Positions 21,509-33,234 of a stretch of 64,000 nucleotides of DNA are shown piece by piece. A program made the position numbers and the translations under genes. The stretch lies in contig JAOPHQ010003131.1 in NCBI GenBank assembly GCA_030340625.1, positions 1 to 64,000 of the forward strand, in the 5' to 3' direction. The notes under the pieces are model-generated. The model made no database searches and was not told the origin of the DNA. It saw only the letters and a list, made by a program, of their open reading frames with translations. Every line of letters starts with the position of its first letter. The stretch's first letter is position 1. The stretch is from Merluccius polli (Eukaryota; Chordata; Actinopteri; Gadiformes; Merlucciidae).

Positions 21509-21613
21509 GAAGGAGAAAGGACTGAAGTGGAGAATGAGGGGGTGAGAGGAGAAGGAAGGGATGAGAGGGAGGGAGAGGGAGAGATGGGAGGAGAAGATGG
21601 GAGAGGAGGGAAC
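21509..21613. repeat. Polypurine tract, right part
   Basis: Continuation of 18922-19164, with GGGAGAGGGAGAGATGGGAG-type sequence. The two halves were one tract before the 2.3-kb insertion. Confidence 0.85.
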
Positions 21614-22700
21614 GATTTAAAGGCAGGCTTCAATCCCCCCATGACTGTCTACGTGGCTAAAGCCCTGGTCAACTCCCTATGTCAGACGTGTCTTTTCATA
21701 ATGACTGTCAATGGGTGTTTCTGCAGTCCTTTGCAATGGTCTGCTCTTGTAGTCCAGCTGTCTTGTGTGTTTTTCCCGCCAGGGAACTATGCAACTTCTT
21801 TGGGCTGAATGTGCGTCAGGCGTACCATGTCCAATATTCTGCTACTTTGATGTGCTTCCAGCTGAAAGTTGCTCTACAGCAATGTCATTGTATTATTTAT
21901 TACAAGGAGGAAAGAAGGGGGTGGGTCTCATACGTGTAGACACCAGTGTGAAGACCGATGCGGTGACAGGACAGCACTTGGTCCATCTAGATTAAGATGC
22001 TGGCCAGCTATCCAGGGGGAAGCAACTTTGTGTGTGTATTTTTTTCATTCAGTCGATAAAAGCAAATGTTGAGCAGACTACCAGAGGATTAGGAAATGGG
22101 GTTTCTGGTTTAAAAGTTTGCGATACCTGCACGGTCATACACAGAGACAGATCACCATGTTACCCACTTTTTTCTGCTTTACAACTGTGCACTTGCACAA
22201 CTTCAGTGCAAGTTAGGCTAGCGAGTTGGCTAGCTAGTTCAGAGCCAAACTCTATTCAATGTACTCAGTGTGCAATGGGAATAACACATTTGATACTGAA
22301 AGGTAAACAAGGTGATAAGGGGGCAGAATTGCATAAGCACAATTGATTTATTATAAAACATTCAGATAAAACTATTGATGGCAGCCTATAACCACTCCAC
22401 AGAAGGAGTAGAGTACTTGTTTATTCCTGAGGGGAAAAAATGTACTAGGACAATGTTTACCACAAAGTATGGCTGACGCGTCCCATACCAAAATATTGTC
22501 CCTTTGACTACAAATGATGCATTCATATGCAGATACCTGTTTATAGAGATTAATGTTAAGTAAATGAGTCATGTTCATTTCTCAATGCATTTTTTATGTT
22601 CCACAATGCATGTTGTCACGTTTTCATTTGCGGATATATTTTGTGGCACGATATTTCGTCACACCCCTACTATATCGTGATATATATCATTATCGAGATA
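21614..22700. other. No gene; hAT-like fragment at the right end
   Basis: Unassigned sequence up to about 22630. From about 22635 to 22700 it has the GATATTTCGTCACACCCC / TATCGTGATATATATC style of the AT-rich hAT-like MITEs, probably a fragment split from 30084-30125 (TCTGGCCATATCGCCCAACC). Confidence 0.45.
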
Positions 22701-23079
22701 TTAAAGGTCCCGTACATTTTTTTGCTTTAACGTATCAATATGAAGTAAATGCTGATTGCACAGTGTAATGGCTACAGAATAACGACAGCATCTATGTTTA
22801 GATTGGTTCCCTCAGCTTCCCTATAAGCCTCGCTTTCACTATGCAGCTCTGTCTGCCTCCCGGGAAAAATTAAGGCTCCATTTCCGGCACAAAGAAAACA
22901 CACCAACCACTGCGCGTGCAACCAAACCAGAAGGAATAGTGCATTTGTTTACCCAGTAGCTATTATTAGCTATCCCAATTAGCTATCCCCAGTAGTGGAA
23001 ATGGCGGATGGTGGAACAACCGAAGTAAAGCCCATCTGCGGAGGAGAAGGAGGAGGAGAAGAAGTCATCAGGTGACAAG

Positions 23080-26000
23080 ATGGTGGCTCTGATGGCATAT
23101 GTTTTATTAAGTAATTTTTTAAGTGACTTTTTAGATAAAAATTGGGCTCTGAGAGTGCCAAACAAATGTACGCACTATACAAATGTAGAAACGCTCAAGC
23201 ACTTTGGACTTGGAAAAACAACCATTCTGGATCATTTCCTCTCCACTCGCTGGTATGCAATCAAACGCAGCCCCAAGGCCATGATCACCGTGAAGCGGCA
23301 GGTGAACGGTGGCGATTTAATTATGTGCCTGTGCTTACTTTTGTCTGGGGATATACATCAATGCCCGGGTCCAGTGGAATGCAAATCTGTTGAACAACTG
23401 GAAATAGCGGCAAGGATAGAAGGCACCAGTCGCACCGGGGGCATGTGTGGAGGGCTTGACGACCGGAGAGGAGAGAGAGTGAATTGTGACACCGGGAAGT
23501 ACAAAGAGCTGGGACCTAGAGTGGGGGAAGTCGGCGTGGCGAAGCAAGCTGGAACAAGCTGCGATGGTCATGTGTTGGGCCCGAGAATGGGAGTAGGACA
23601 CGAGAGGCAAGCTGGACAATTATCTCGCCAGGGAGAATGCAACGCAGCGCAAGCGACGGGAGTCGGATTCGCGAAGGAAGCTGGAGAAAGGTTGTCCCCG
23701 CAAGTTACGCAGGGAGCGCAGCTACAATCAGACCAGCCAACAATGGATAAACTGAACACCTGCCGAGATACTTCATTTGTAGACACTTTCTTATCGAGTC
23801 GGGGACTACATCTTCTTCATCTGAATATCAGGAGCCTTTTACCTAAGATCAATGAGATCAGACTTATCTGTAAAAGTAACACGGTGGGACTTTTTTGCTT
23901 TACTGAGACGTGGTTGGATGAATCGATAAAGGACGCTGAAATTGAAATAGAAAACTACTGTTTAATTAGGAAAGATCGAAACAGAAAAGGTGGAGGCGTC
24001 TGTATTTATTTAAGATCCGATATTTGTTTTAGTGAAAGAGAGGATTTGCATGAGGACCAGATTGAAGCTATATGGGTTAACGTTCTTTTGCCTAAAAGCA
24101 AACCAATACTAGTGGGAGTTTGTTATCGGCCTCCCGATCAGACACACTTTTATGAGCTGATGGATGATGCATGTTCGAAATGTTTGGACTTCATAAAATC
24201 GCAAGTTATCGTGTTGGGGGATTTTAATTCTGATGTTTCAAGAGATGAACGTTCAATGTCTAAAGCTCTGATGAACTTCTGCAGTAGTATTGGCCTACAT
24301 CAGCTGATTAAAGAACCGACGCGGGTTTGCATTTCTACTCAAACCACGATTGATCTTGTTTTAGTTTCTGACAAATCAAGAATTATCAATAGTGGGGTAA
24401 TACACTACGGGTTAAGTGACCATTCTATGATCTTCTGTACCAGAAAAGTAAAAAAACAGTATTTAGTACTCACAATACCATAAAAATTAGATCTATGAAA
24501 AGGTATAGTAAAGATGTTGATCAGGCTTGGCATTATTTTAAATTATCATTTCTGCAATCGATAGACAAAATTGCACCTCTTAGAGAAGCAAGAGTGAAAC
24601 AGAGAACAGAACCTTGGATAAATGATGGTATACTGGAGGCCATACGAAGGAGAAATGGTCTATATGAACAATTTAGGAAAAATAAGGATGATCAAAGCTG
24701 GGCAGCGTATAAAAAACTGAGAAATGAAGTGAGTAGACTAGTGGTTTGTTCTAAAAAGACCTATTTTAACGAGAAAGTTATGGAGTATAAACATGACTTG
24801 AAAAAGCTATGGCAGTCATTGAAAGAGCTGGGTTATAACAAAAGGCTGAAAACTAAAACATGTAATATTAATCTAGACCTTGGAGATAAGATTATATCAG
24901 ATAAGGATAAAGTAGCAAACTGTTTTAATTCATACTTCTCAACAATTGCTAGTAAGCTGGTTGAAAAGCTCCCTGTCATGTCGAAACAATATGAAGAAAG
25001 TAAAGTTTCTGAGTTTTATTCCCAGCAAGGGGTTCAGGCAAATACATACATACATTTTTTAGAGAAGGTATCAGAGGAAGATGTACTTATGAGACTTAAA
25101 AAACTAGATAGCTCTAAAGCTACAGGTCTAGATAATATCCTACCTCGATTCTTGAAAGATGCTGCGGAGAACATCACTCCAAGTATTACTCACATTATAA
25201 ACCTGTCTATTGAGTATGGCTACTTCCCTAAGGAGCTCAAGTTGGCAAAAGTGATTCCACTTTATAAGAAGGGGAACAAAATGGATCAGGGTAACTATAG
25301 ACCCATCTCCATTCTGTGTACTCTATCAAAAATAATTGAAAGACTTGTTTTGGAGCAGGTGAATAAATATCTTTTATCTTACAACTTATTATACGAACTC
25401 CAATCAGGATTTCGTAAATCACACTCCACCGACACATGTTTATTGTACCTATCTGACTATATCAGGAAGGAGGTTGACAAGGGCAATTTTTGTGGAATGG
25501 TCATGCTGGATTTGCAAAAGGCTTTTGATACGGTAGACCATAGTATCTTATTGTCTAAACTGAGGGCTATTGGTTTTAACAACATAGCAGTTAAATGGTT
25601 TGACTCATATCTGAGGGATAGGAAGCAAGTGGTGGATGTTGGGGGTACTTTATCCCAGCCACAAACTGTGCAATGTGGAGTCCCTCAGGGGAGTGTTTTA
25701 GGTCCTCTTCTTTTTCTTTTATATATTAATGATCTTAAATCAGTTTGTTCATGTGAACTGTTTTTATTTGCTGATGATTCTGCACTAGTGTTTTCACACA
25801 AGGACAAACGCACTATAGAATCAACCTTAAGTGTTGAGCTTTTAGAAGTCAGCCATTGGCTATCATTTAATAGATTATCTCTTCACTTAGGAAAAACTGA
25901 GTCCATCTTGTTTGGGTCAAGAGTTAAGTTAAACAAAAACCCAGGTTTTGAAATATTAGCTGGTGACTCTGCACTTATTGCTAAGGACTCAGTCAGCTAT

Positions 26001-26609
26001 CTTGGGTGTATACTGGATAGCCAGTTGTCTGGAGCTGGTCAAGCCCAGAAAGTATTTACAAAAGTAAATCAACGAGTGCGTTTTCTGGCCAGAATTTCCA
26101 AGTATTTGAATAAGAAGGCTATGCTGACCTTAGCAGGCGCTATAATTCAGCCCTACTATGATTATGCCTGTTGCTCCTGGTATAATGGCCTCACTAAGTA
26201 TTTCAAGAATAAGCTCCAGACCTCACAAAATAAATTAGTCAGGACCATTCTAGATCTGCCCCCAAGAACTCACCTTGATCGTCATCATTTTGAGAGGCTG
26301 GGATGGCTGAGGGTGGAGGATAGGGTCTCTCAAATTGAGTTGAGCATGGTATATAAGATTGTAAATGGAGATGTCCCTAAATATTTAAATAATTTCTTCA
26401 GCAGAGTGAGGGACGTTCATAGCTACTCCACTAGGGGGAGTTCCACAGATTTTGTTCCTCCAAGAGTGCAAACTAAAGTAGGGAAGGACTCCTTTTTATA
26501 TGTTGCGACTAGTCTGTGGAATAAGTTACCAGGTAATTTTAAGGTAAGCAGTAGCTTGGATGGATTTAAACGTTATGTGAAAACATGGCTTAGAGATCAG
26601 GTAGTGTAG
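23080..26609 (+). pseudogene. LINE ORF: APE endonuclease + reverse transcriptase, one frameshift
   Basis: One polyprotein is split by a 1-base shift in the A run at about 24452-24458; reading across it restores the frame from TRKVKK into TVFSTHNTIKIRSMKRY. The first part (467 residues) has a Gly-rich linker with repeats of the GxRxGxxxxxQAG kind (about 148-205). Its APE endonuclease at about 246-452 has LNIRSLL, TETWLD (E276), YRPP, GDFNSD (D381, N383), TIDLVLVS and SDHSM, so all catalytic motifs are visible. The second part (24495-26609, 704 residues) has RT blocks KATGLDNI, GNYRPISIL, QSGFRKSHST, LDLQKAFDTVDH, GVPQGSVLGPLLF and FADD (residues 425-428), then a C-terminal LWNKLP block. The group is known to nick target DNA and reverse-transcribe its own RNA there. 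One repairable shift separates this copy from a full ORF, so it is young or recently active. Confidence 0.9.
23347..23373 (+). other. Degenerate 2A-like motif in the LINE N-terminus
   Basis: Residues 90-98 read GDIHQCPGP, after a hydrophobic LCLLLS. The consensus of 2A ribosome-skipping peptides is D-x-E-x-N-P-G-P; related LINEs carry GDIHPNPGP or true 2A-like versions at this place. Here E is H and N is C, so skipping is unlikely in this copy. Confidence 0.5.
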
Positions 26610-26893
26610 GGCTTGCACTTATATAGGATATGTACGTCTGAAGTATACTGTTTATGTAAGTTTTGTTTTTTTACAGTTTTAGTAATGTCACAGTGCCATT
26701 CTTGTCATTTTTACATCTGCTGCCATACAACATCAAAGGACCACAATGGAAATAAGCTTTCGAGCTTTATTGTGTTATCCTGACTCTCTGTTTTTAGTTT
26801 AAGTATGTGGTGTGGTATATTTATAACTGAATCATGTATTTATTTTTATGTAAGAACTGAGAAAGTCAAATAAAATCAATCAATCAATCAATG

Positions 26894-27532
26894 ACACTAC
26901 TTATATCTGCATACGCTACATTTTTGCAGTGAGTATACTACCTGAATAAACCTCATGTCGCGACTCGCCAGGTGATCTAGTCAGGCTACCAACCCAGTTC
27001 GCTTTCCTCAACACATACTAAAGAATTTGTATCTGCTTTCATGTCTCCATTATAGACTAAATTAATGAATAAACTCACAGTTTTACTTCTAATGTTTTCT
27101 TCTACTAAACGTATTTGATTAACATTTTGATAATAATCGATGGATGACGGTGTGAATGCAGCAAGATGTCGTCTTGATTTGGGATTACAATATTTGTGTT
27201 TTCTCCACCCCGACGCCAACCCCTGCTGCCAATACTTGTCTGTGCGAAGCAATACTCAAACTATGGTATAACTATGCAATGCACATTACGATAGCTTTTG
27301 CCTGTTTCCAACTAAAATTATGGCAATTTTACAATTTTACCTCCTCAGTGAACATGCTTCCTTCTTTCTCATTTCCAAGTGTTTCTTTTGCAGAAATTTC
27401 CAAACAAATGCACACCTGATGTTGTTTGTGGTTGCTCGGCTCTGAGGAAACAGAAAGCGATCCGGTTTGTCTTTGCGACAACGGCGCAAAAATAATACCA
27501 CTTTGAAACTCTAGGGTGGGAAAAGTTGAAAA
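26894..27532. other. No recognised feature
   Basis: Sequence between the LINE tail and the LTR element; possibly part of the tentative TTAA element 22705-30079. No coding signature. Confidence 0.4.
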
Positions 27533-27616
27533 GTTGTTGTGGAGGGTGTGCGGAGTGTGTGTGGTTGAGAGCTGGTCCACAGCATCACCTGGCCTGAGTC
27601 AGACTGATGAGACACT

Positions 27617-29122
27617 CAGTACGTTTACATGCACAGATTATTTCGATTAAAGCCATAGCTCGTCTATGCCCCGCAATTGGACAACTGCAATTGTCCGCGT
27701 ATACATGGCGGTGAGTAAATCGATTCATTGGCCGAAGCATGTAATGCCCCGGTACGATAGGTGGCGCTGTGCCCATTTCAACTAGTGGTAATAGAGCCAC
27801 CGGTTGACCTCTTTACGTCACCAGCAACAACAAACTCATTCGAGAAATATGTTTTCAGTAGACAGCTGTCAGTTCACTTCGGGTCCATATCATTTCTCCG
27901 ACGCTCCATTGTTCCTCTCGGTCATATGCGGACTGCTCAGCCGGCAGAGCAGCCGGAGGAGTTGGCATACGACCGAGAGGTCGGAACAATGGAGCGTCGG
28001 AGAAATGATATGGACCCGAAGTGAACTGACAGCTGTCTGCTGAAACATCGCTTTCTCCTCCATGTCGCGTTTCAATCTGGACTTCAGAGAGTCAAAGCCA
28101 AAGTTAATTTCCCCCAATTCCTTTTCCCCATGGGCGAGATAAAACCGACTAGGAGTCTTTACTTGTTGTGGAAGTACCAGAGAGTCGGAGAACCCGACGC
28201 AGTCTGTAAGATTCACAATATCAGAGAATACCCCCGTCAGTTCGGCTGCGGCGCAATGAATGAATAAAGATCGTAGTTATTTTACAACCTCGTTGATGAG
28301 CAACATTTAGAAAAACATGTACTTTTAATTCAGCCTTAGGTTAAATCGAAGCGTAGTGTGTACTGAATGCACGTTGATGATGATACACTCCTTATAGGGG
28401 GTAACTACATTGGCACGGCACCGGCTTCCTCCATCTTCTGCGCCAGCTTTTTAAATAAATCGCCGACCCAAAGTTAGTTGACAGCTGTCTACTGAAAACA
28501 TATTTCTCCCACCAGAACAGCCCTGAATGAATGAATAAAGATCGTAAACACGTCGGGAGAAAAAAACATTTATTTGACAGATGTGCCCGAAGTTACTACT
28601 TTACAATCTCGTTGATGACCCACATTTAGAAAAACATGTACTTTTAATTCAGCCTTGGGTGAAATGGAAGGGTAGTGTCCGTGTGCTTCCACCTTTAATG
28701 AATGCCATGCGCGCTCCCGCGGCCGGGACACAATTCTTATAGGGGGTAACTACATTCACCGGCTTCCTCCATCTTCTGCGCCACCTTTTTAAATAAATCG
28801 CCGTTTCTCGTTATCCCTTATCCGACGGCGGTGACAACAACAACAACACGACTATCGTCTCTTTCTACTTCCGGCTCATGGCCCCAGGAAGAGATCTCGA
28901 GCATGCGCAGAACGCAATTCAACGCATAGTCCAATTCGATTGGCTACATGCACGCTTAGCTCGACTATGAATTGCATTATCTAGGGGTCTTAACTCGACT
29001 ATAAGTAAGCCAATTCGATTCGATTATAGCTCGACTAAGGTGTATACATGCATCTTAGTAATCCAATCATACTTGTACTAAGCCAATAAGTCAACTTTCT
29101 TGAGTGTCATGTAAACGTACTG
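27617..29122. mobile_element. Foldback-bearing DNA transposon inside the 5' LTR
   Basis: 1506 bp with 15-bp perfect TIRs CAGTACGTTTACATG / CATGTAAACGTACTG. It interrupts the LTR between GACTGATGAG and GGGCTGGGTGG, which are adjacent in other LTR copies. The TSD is ambiguous, so the superfamily is open. Inside are a strong hairpin (27851-28046) and a direct duplication of about 260 bp (28257-28473 versus 28524-28803, sharing GAATGAATAAAGATCG and CTTATAGGGGGTAACTACAT). CTCGACTATA motifs recur near the right end. No transposase seen. Confidence 0.82.
27851..28046. repeat. Hairpin with arms of about 75 bp
   Basis: The left arm 27851-27926 and right arm 27966-28046 are inverted copies with few mismatches (both contain GACAGCTGTC and TCTCCGACGCTCCATTGTTC or its complement), separated by about 40 bp. 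Transcripts from either strand would fold strongly. Confidence 0.92.
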
Positions 29123-30218
29123 TCTGGGCTGGGTGGGGCTGCACACCTGTGGTGCATGAGCAATCATGGCACCCAGGATAAACCAGCTATAACCACACAC
29201 ACTCAGGAAGAGCCACTGTCATGGCAGCACGTAACATCTGCCCGGTGTATCACATCTCACCATCTCCAATAAATGCATTCTCAACATCTACCCGTGTCCT
29301 GTGTCGGAGCCCCAGCAAAAGCCACTAAGGTGGTGTGTGGTAGAGTTGTCTGCTACACTGGCACCTAAGTACTGGCCCTCCTGAACGGCAGCGACGGCCG
29401 GTGGAGGAGCGTGTAGGCAGTGCAGCAACCGCCATGGGCAACCGTCTGTGGCTAGCCTCCCCAGGATCCAGCCTGGAGCAGCCCAGGTCCAGCCACACCT
29501 CTGCCAGCCAGCACAGGAGTCCAAGGCCTATGCTCCAGGAGGAGATGGGGGATCATGCAGCGTCTGGTGCGGATGGTCCCTGGTGGAGGGGGGGACCTAC
29601 CGAGGGCTGTTCCAGGCCCTCCGAGGAGATACCTCTGTGGCCCAGTTGTCAGGCCCCTCGAGCCCATCCATCCAGCCCAGAGACACATCCACCAGCCGAG
29701 GCAGCAGCCCCAGGCCTCTGGTCCACAGGATGGAGGGGGAGGGTGGGGTTGGCGTGTGATACTGGGGAGGTGTAGTGGCAGTGGGGTTTGGGGGTTGTTT
29801 GTATTTTTATTGTAGGTATGGCAACCTTGTAAAGAGTCCAGGGTTTGTGTAGGTATGGTAACCCTGTTGAGAGTCCCAGGATAAACCAGCTATAACCACG
29901 CACACTCAGGAAGAGCCACCGTCATGGCAGCATGTACTATCTGCTCAGCTTACCTTGCCATCTCATCTCAATAAATACATTCTACAACACCTACCTGTGT
30001 CCTGTGTCGGAGGGCCCCAGCAAAAGCCACTAAGGTGGCATGTGGCAGGGGTAAACTGCGACAGTTGTCTATAGCCCCTTTAAATTACCTATATCTAGAT
30101 AGAAAATTCTGGCCATATCGCCCAACCCAAGCTTATCGTTGTGTGACTTTGGTGTGACCTACTTACTGACAAAAAAGAGGAACATGCTGTTGGGTGTCTT
30201 GTGTTATCGTTAGGTGGT

Positions 30219-31942
30219 TAGGGATGGGAATTGATACGATTTAATAGATACCGATTCCATTATCGATTATACTTCTTTATCGATTCCCTTATCAATTCCT
30301 GATCAATTTTCTGTGTGGGAAAAAGTAGGTCTACACAGCCAGGTTTCAACATCAACGCAACTGTTTTATTAGTTCTCCGAATCTGAACACAGTAGAAAAA
30401 AAGGCTACAACTTCATAATTTTGTCACAGTACAATAAAGCTAGACAGGTTCTCTTCTTCATGTAAATACTCCATTTGTTTTGGGCGAGTGGTGCAGGAGG
30501 CTGGACATGATGCAAAAAGTATGCAGCTGTTGTAATTCACTGTTTTTAGGATTTTCACCAGAAATATAACTGCTTTTATTTTATGAGAAATTACAGGAAG
30601 TCTTCTCTCCTATTAGTGCTAGCTTCCCATTAGCACTAGCTTCACAGCAGAGTGTTCAGGTCCAGTCAAAACATGCGCTGCCGCATGTGTAAAATATAGG
30701 TTGTGAATGAGAGGAGTTGACTGCTGGAAGTCAAAGACATCGTATTTAGCATTAAAGGAGAACTCCGGTGTAAAATGGTTGTGGGATGTTTAATATGATA
30801 ACGAGTTCGAAAGTTACCATGGAGAGCAAAAAAAAAGCCTATCAACGCGAAGCTAAGTTCGCTGTTTTTAGCCAATTCTACCAAACTGCTATACGTTTGA
30901 GTGCTAAGGGCATCACACCTGGTAAAAAATAAATCGCTTTTTTAAAGCACTTACAAGGCTAGAAATACACTTCATTGGTAGTATAATGAGGGTCTTAACA
31001 TATAAAGCGAGGCATTGACAACTTCGTAAGTGTACAGATAGTTTATTAAAAAGCATATTTTATACACACAATACCTTCAGTAGTTCACCCGTCGACGCCA
31101 TGTTTTTTTTTTAGGCTCGATATGTTGATTGACGTTCACGCGAGCACGCAAGCTCCGTGTTCATCAATCGACTTATCACAGAGCTCGCGTGCAAACTCGT
31201 TATCATACTAAACATATCCCAGAACCATTTTACACCGGAGTTCCCCTTTAAGTTGATGTTCTGCTTTAGGGCCTCAAATATTAGCCAAATAGCCGAATTA
31301 TCTTTTGCTAGTTTAGTGTTCGGATATTCGAACACTATTCAATTACTTCGGTAGCACTTTGACACCTGCCGTCCAGTGCAAGACCGTCAGAGACTTTAAA
31401 CTACCTGGTTGTAATAATAATAACAATAATAATATGTATTCAATGTTCTAGGGTTCTCCCAAGGATTTAGTTTTCTATGGTGGTGCTCCCACTAGTCAGT
31501 TGCGGCCATCTAAATAAGAGGTTGTGGCAAGTGGGGGGTTAATGGTTTTAATAAAGAAGGGTTTTAATGATGAACGTATTTAGCAGCCGTTTCATTTAAA
31601 CGAAGGCAAAAGATACCAAAAGCTCTACCTACTAATAACAGGTTGGTAATTGAATAAACATGAATAGAACAGGTAGCAATCTTTTTTTCCTTTTCTAGCA
31701 ATCCGTCACCCACAATAGTGCCTGTGTGTTTTCTTTTTAGGTGAACAGCGCTAGTCCTGCTGTGCAATTTCATCAAAACTTTGCACAATGTTGAAACCAC
31801 CTTATTTGCACTCTCACTAGCACTGTTGTCATCTATCTTCATGAAATTCCACCATGACGAGTACTTCGTCGTTAGTTTTGAAATGCGCATGCGCAACCGT
31901 CTTAAAAACATGCCGGCATCGATAAATCAATTCCCATCCCTA
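30219..31942. mobile_element. hAT-like element (GGGATGGGAATTGAT ends)
   Basis: Left TAGGGATGGGAATTGATACG and right ATCAATTCCCATCCCTA are inverted. Flanks TAGGTGGT and CATGTGGT agree at 6 of 8 bases. 1724 bp including the TTAA element at 30756-31247. ATCGATTCC-type motifs crowd the ends. No transposase domain recognised. Confidence 0.75.
30756..31247. mobile_element. TTAA-type MITE nested in the hAT-like element
   Basis: 492 bp with 25-bp TIRs, AGGAGAACTCCGGTGTAAAA versus AGGGGAACTCCGGTGTAAAA at the other end (one mismatch). TTAA on both sides (30752-30755, 31248-31251). Non-coding. TTAA targeting fits piggyBac- or Kolobok-like mobilisation. Confidence 0.88.
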
Positions 31943-32800
31943 CATGTGGTCAGGTTGTACAATGTGAGAAAGTCGGAGTATTTGCAATGGGTGAATGGAA
32001 GGCTCGCCCCCGCACCGTCTTTTTTTTTTTAGCGCTCCTGTGCTGCCTTGTTGAGTTTCTCTCGGTAAGGAGTAATACACTTGATCTTTGCCCGGTCCAT
32101 TTGTGTTTTTTTTCGGTTGATTTGTGTTGTGCACCCCTGTTTTAAAACCCTAAAATCGCCACTGGATATGCGCCATTTACCAAGACGTCACCTGTTTTAC
32201 TGATGTTTTTCATTAAAAAAATAATAATGAACAGACTTGAACAGACTTTCTAAGCTTTGGTTTTGTTCAAAGTAAGGGGAAGATCTAGGCCTAACAATCT
32301 AATGTTATAGATTACAGTAAGCGCTCCACAGATATTGAGCGTAATTTTCTGCAAAATGTCCGGTGTAATCGCTAACATCGGTGTTGTCACCAGTGTTATA
32401 TTAACCGGTGAGAAAATTTCCTCACCGTGGCATCCCTAGTGAATGGATGCCAGATCAGGGGGGCCGTTCTCTTCAGCCAACCACTTGGCCACTAACACTG
32501 ACATACTAACGTACAGTGTGCACTACTCGCTCACATACACACATACACCCATAGGCACATACACCATTTATTCGAGACATGAGACAAACCCATTCTGACA
32601 CACATGCACGCAGAGATATGTATGCACTCACACACATGCGGGTGCCCTCGCACACACACAGTCAGAAATGTTTAGCATCTGCGTTTTCTGCAAAAGCCAT
32701 TGTACTGATCATCTCATCCTCCCTCATCTCACATAACATCAATCTCCCTCTCTTCTCTCTCTACTGTATCCTCGTCCACATCATCCTTCCTGCGCGCGCA

Positions 32801-32868
<68 letters not shown>

Positions 32869-33234
32869 ATCTTCAGTGTCTCAGCTCGGCCCTCTAGACC
32901 CAAACCTACTCTTGTCATGGCGGTGACATCCTGGTAATATGCAAGTCATATCCACCTATCAAACGCAACATTGCATTAGTGTCAAGACCCCACAGTCATC
33001 TCCCAACCAATCAATCGCCAGGTGGCTTTCGTGTCACAAAGCTCGCCATCAGCTTCACCAATCAGAAGCGCTGCTGACATTCTGTTTATAGCCCAAAATG
33101 GCCTCTGTGCTGCTGGCAGCCCGGCAAATTAATATTTGTCATGTATTGTGACAGAGGATTTAAATATTACAATGATGAGCCCATAAGTCGCAGAATGCCA
33201 ATAAAGCCCTTCTTCTAGGTCGTCCTCAGACGAG
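31943..33234. other. No gene; (CT)n microsatellite
   Basis: Mostly unassigned. A pure (CT)n run lies at about 32803-32867. CA-rich patches at 32530-32660. Confidence 0.5.

Larger units (their letters stand above)
23080..26893 (+). mobile_element. L2/CR1-like LINE with endonuclease and reverse transcriptase
   Basis: Nearly complete coding region followed by about 280 bp of 3' UTR ending in AAATAAAATCAATCAATCAATCAATG, the short tandem 3' tail usual for this LINE group. The 5' boundary is uncertain because an in-frame region upstream (ATG at about 22999) may belong to the element or its host. This is the best preserved retrotransposon in the window; it has one visible frameshift. Confidence 0.88.
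27538..30063 (+). mobile_element. LTR-A element with 5-bp TSD, internally deleted
   Basis: GTTGT stands on both sides (27533-27537, 30064-30068), which fixes the limits. The 5' LTR is 27538-29357 and includes a 1.5-kb DNA transposon at 27617-29122; without it the LTR is about 314 bp. Internal sequence (29358 to about 29877) is only some 520 bp and resembles 1-664. At about 29878 it runs straight into the middle of the 3' LTR (AGGATAAACCAGC), which is complete from there to ...GCGACA (30063). The deletion thus took the coding region and the first part of the 3' LTR. No protein domain remains. Confidence 0.88.
22705..30079. mobile_element. Possible TTAA-type element enclosing the LINE and LTR element
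   Basis: TTAA at 22701-22704 is followed by AGGTCCCGTAC, and AGCCCCT at 30073-30079 is followed by TTAA. On both outer sides lies hAT-MITE-like sequence, as though one MITE had been split. The inverted ends match only over a few bases (AGGTCCC versus AGGGGCT), so this is tentative. If right, the LINE (23080-26893) and the LTR element (27538-30063) were inserted into it. Confidence 0.35.

Noticed and set aside
27890..28216. 108-residue minus-strand frame in the foldback transposon
   Set aside because: It runs over the palindromic arm, so its openness is partly structural; no transposase motif was seen.
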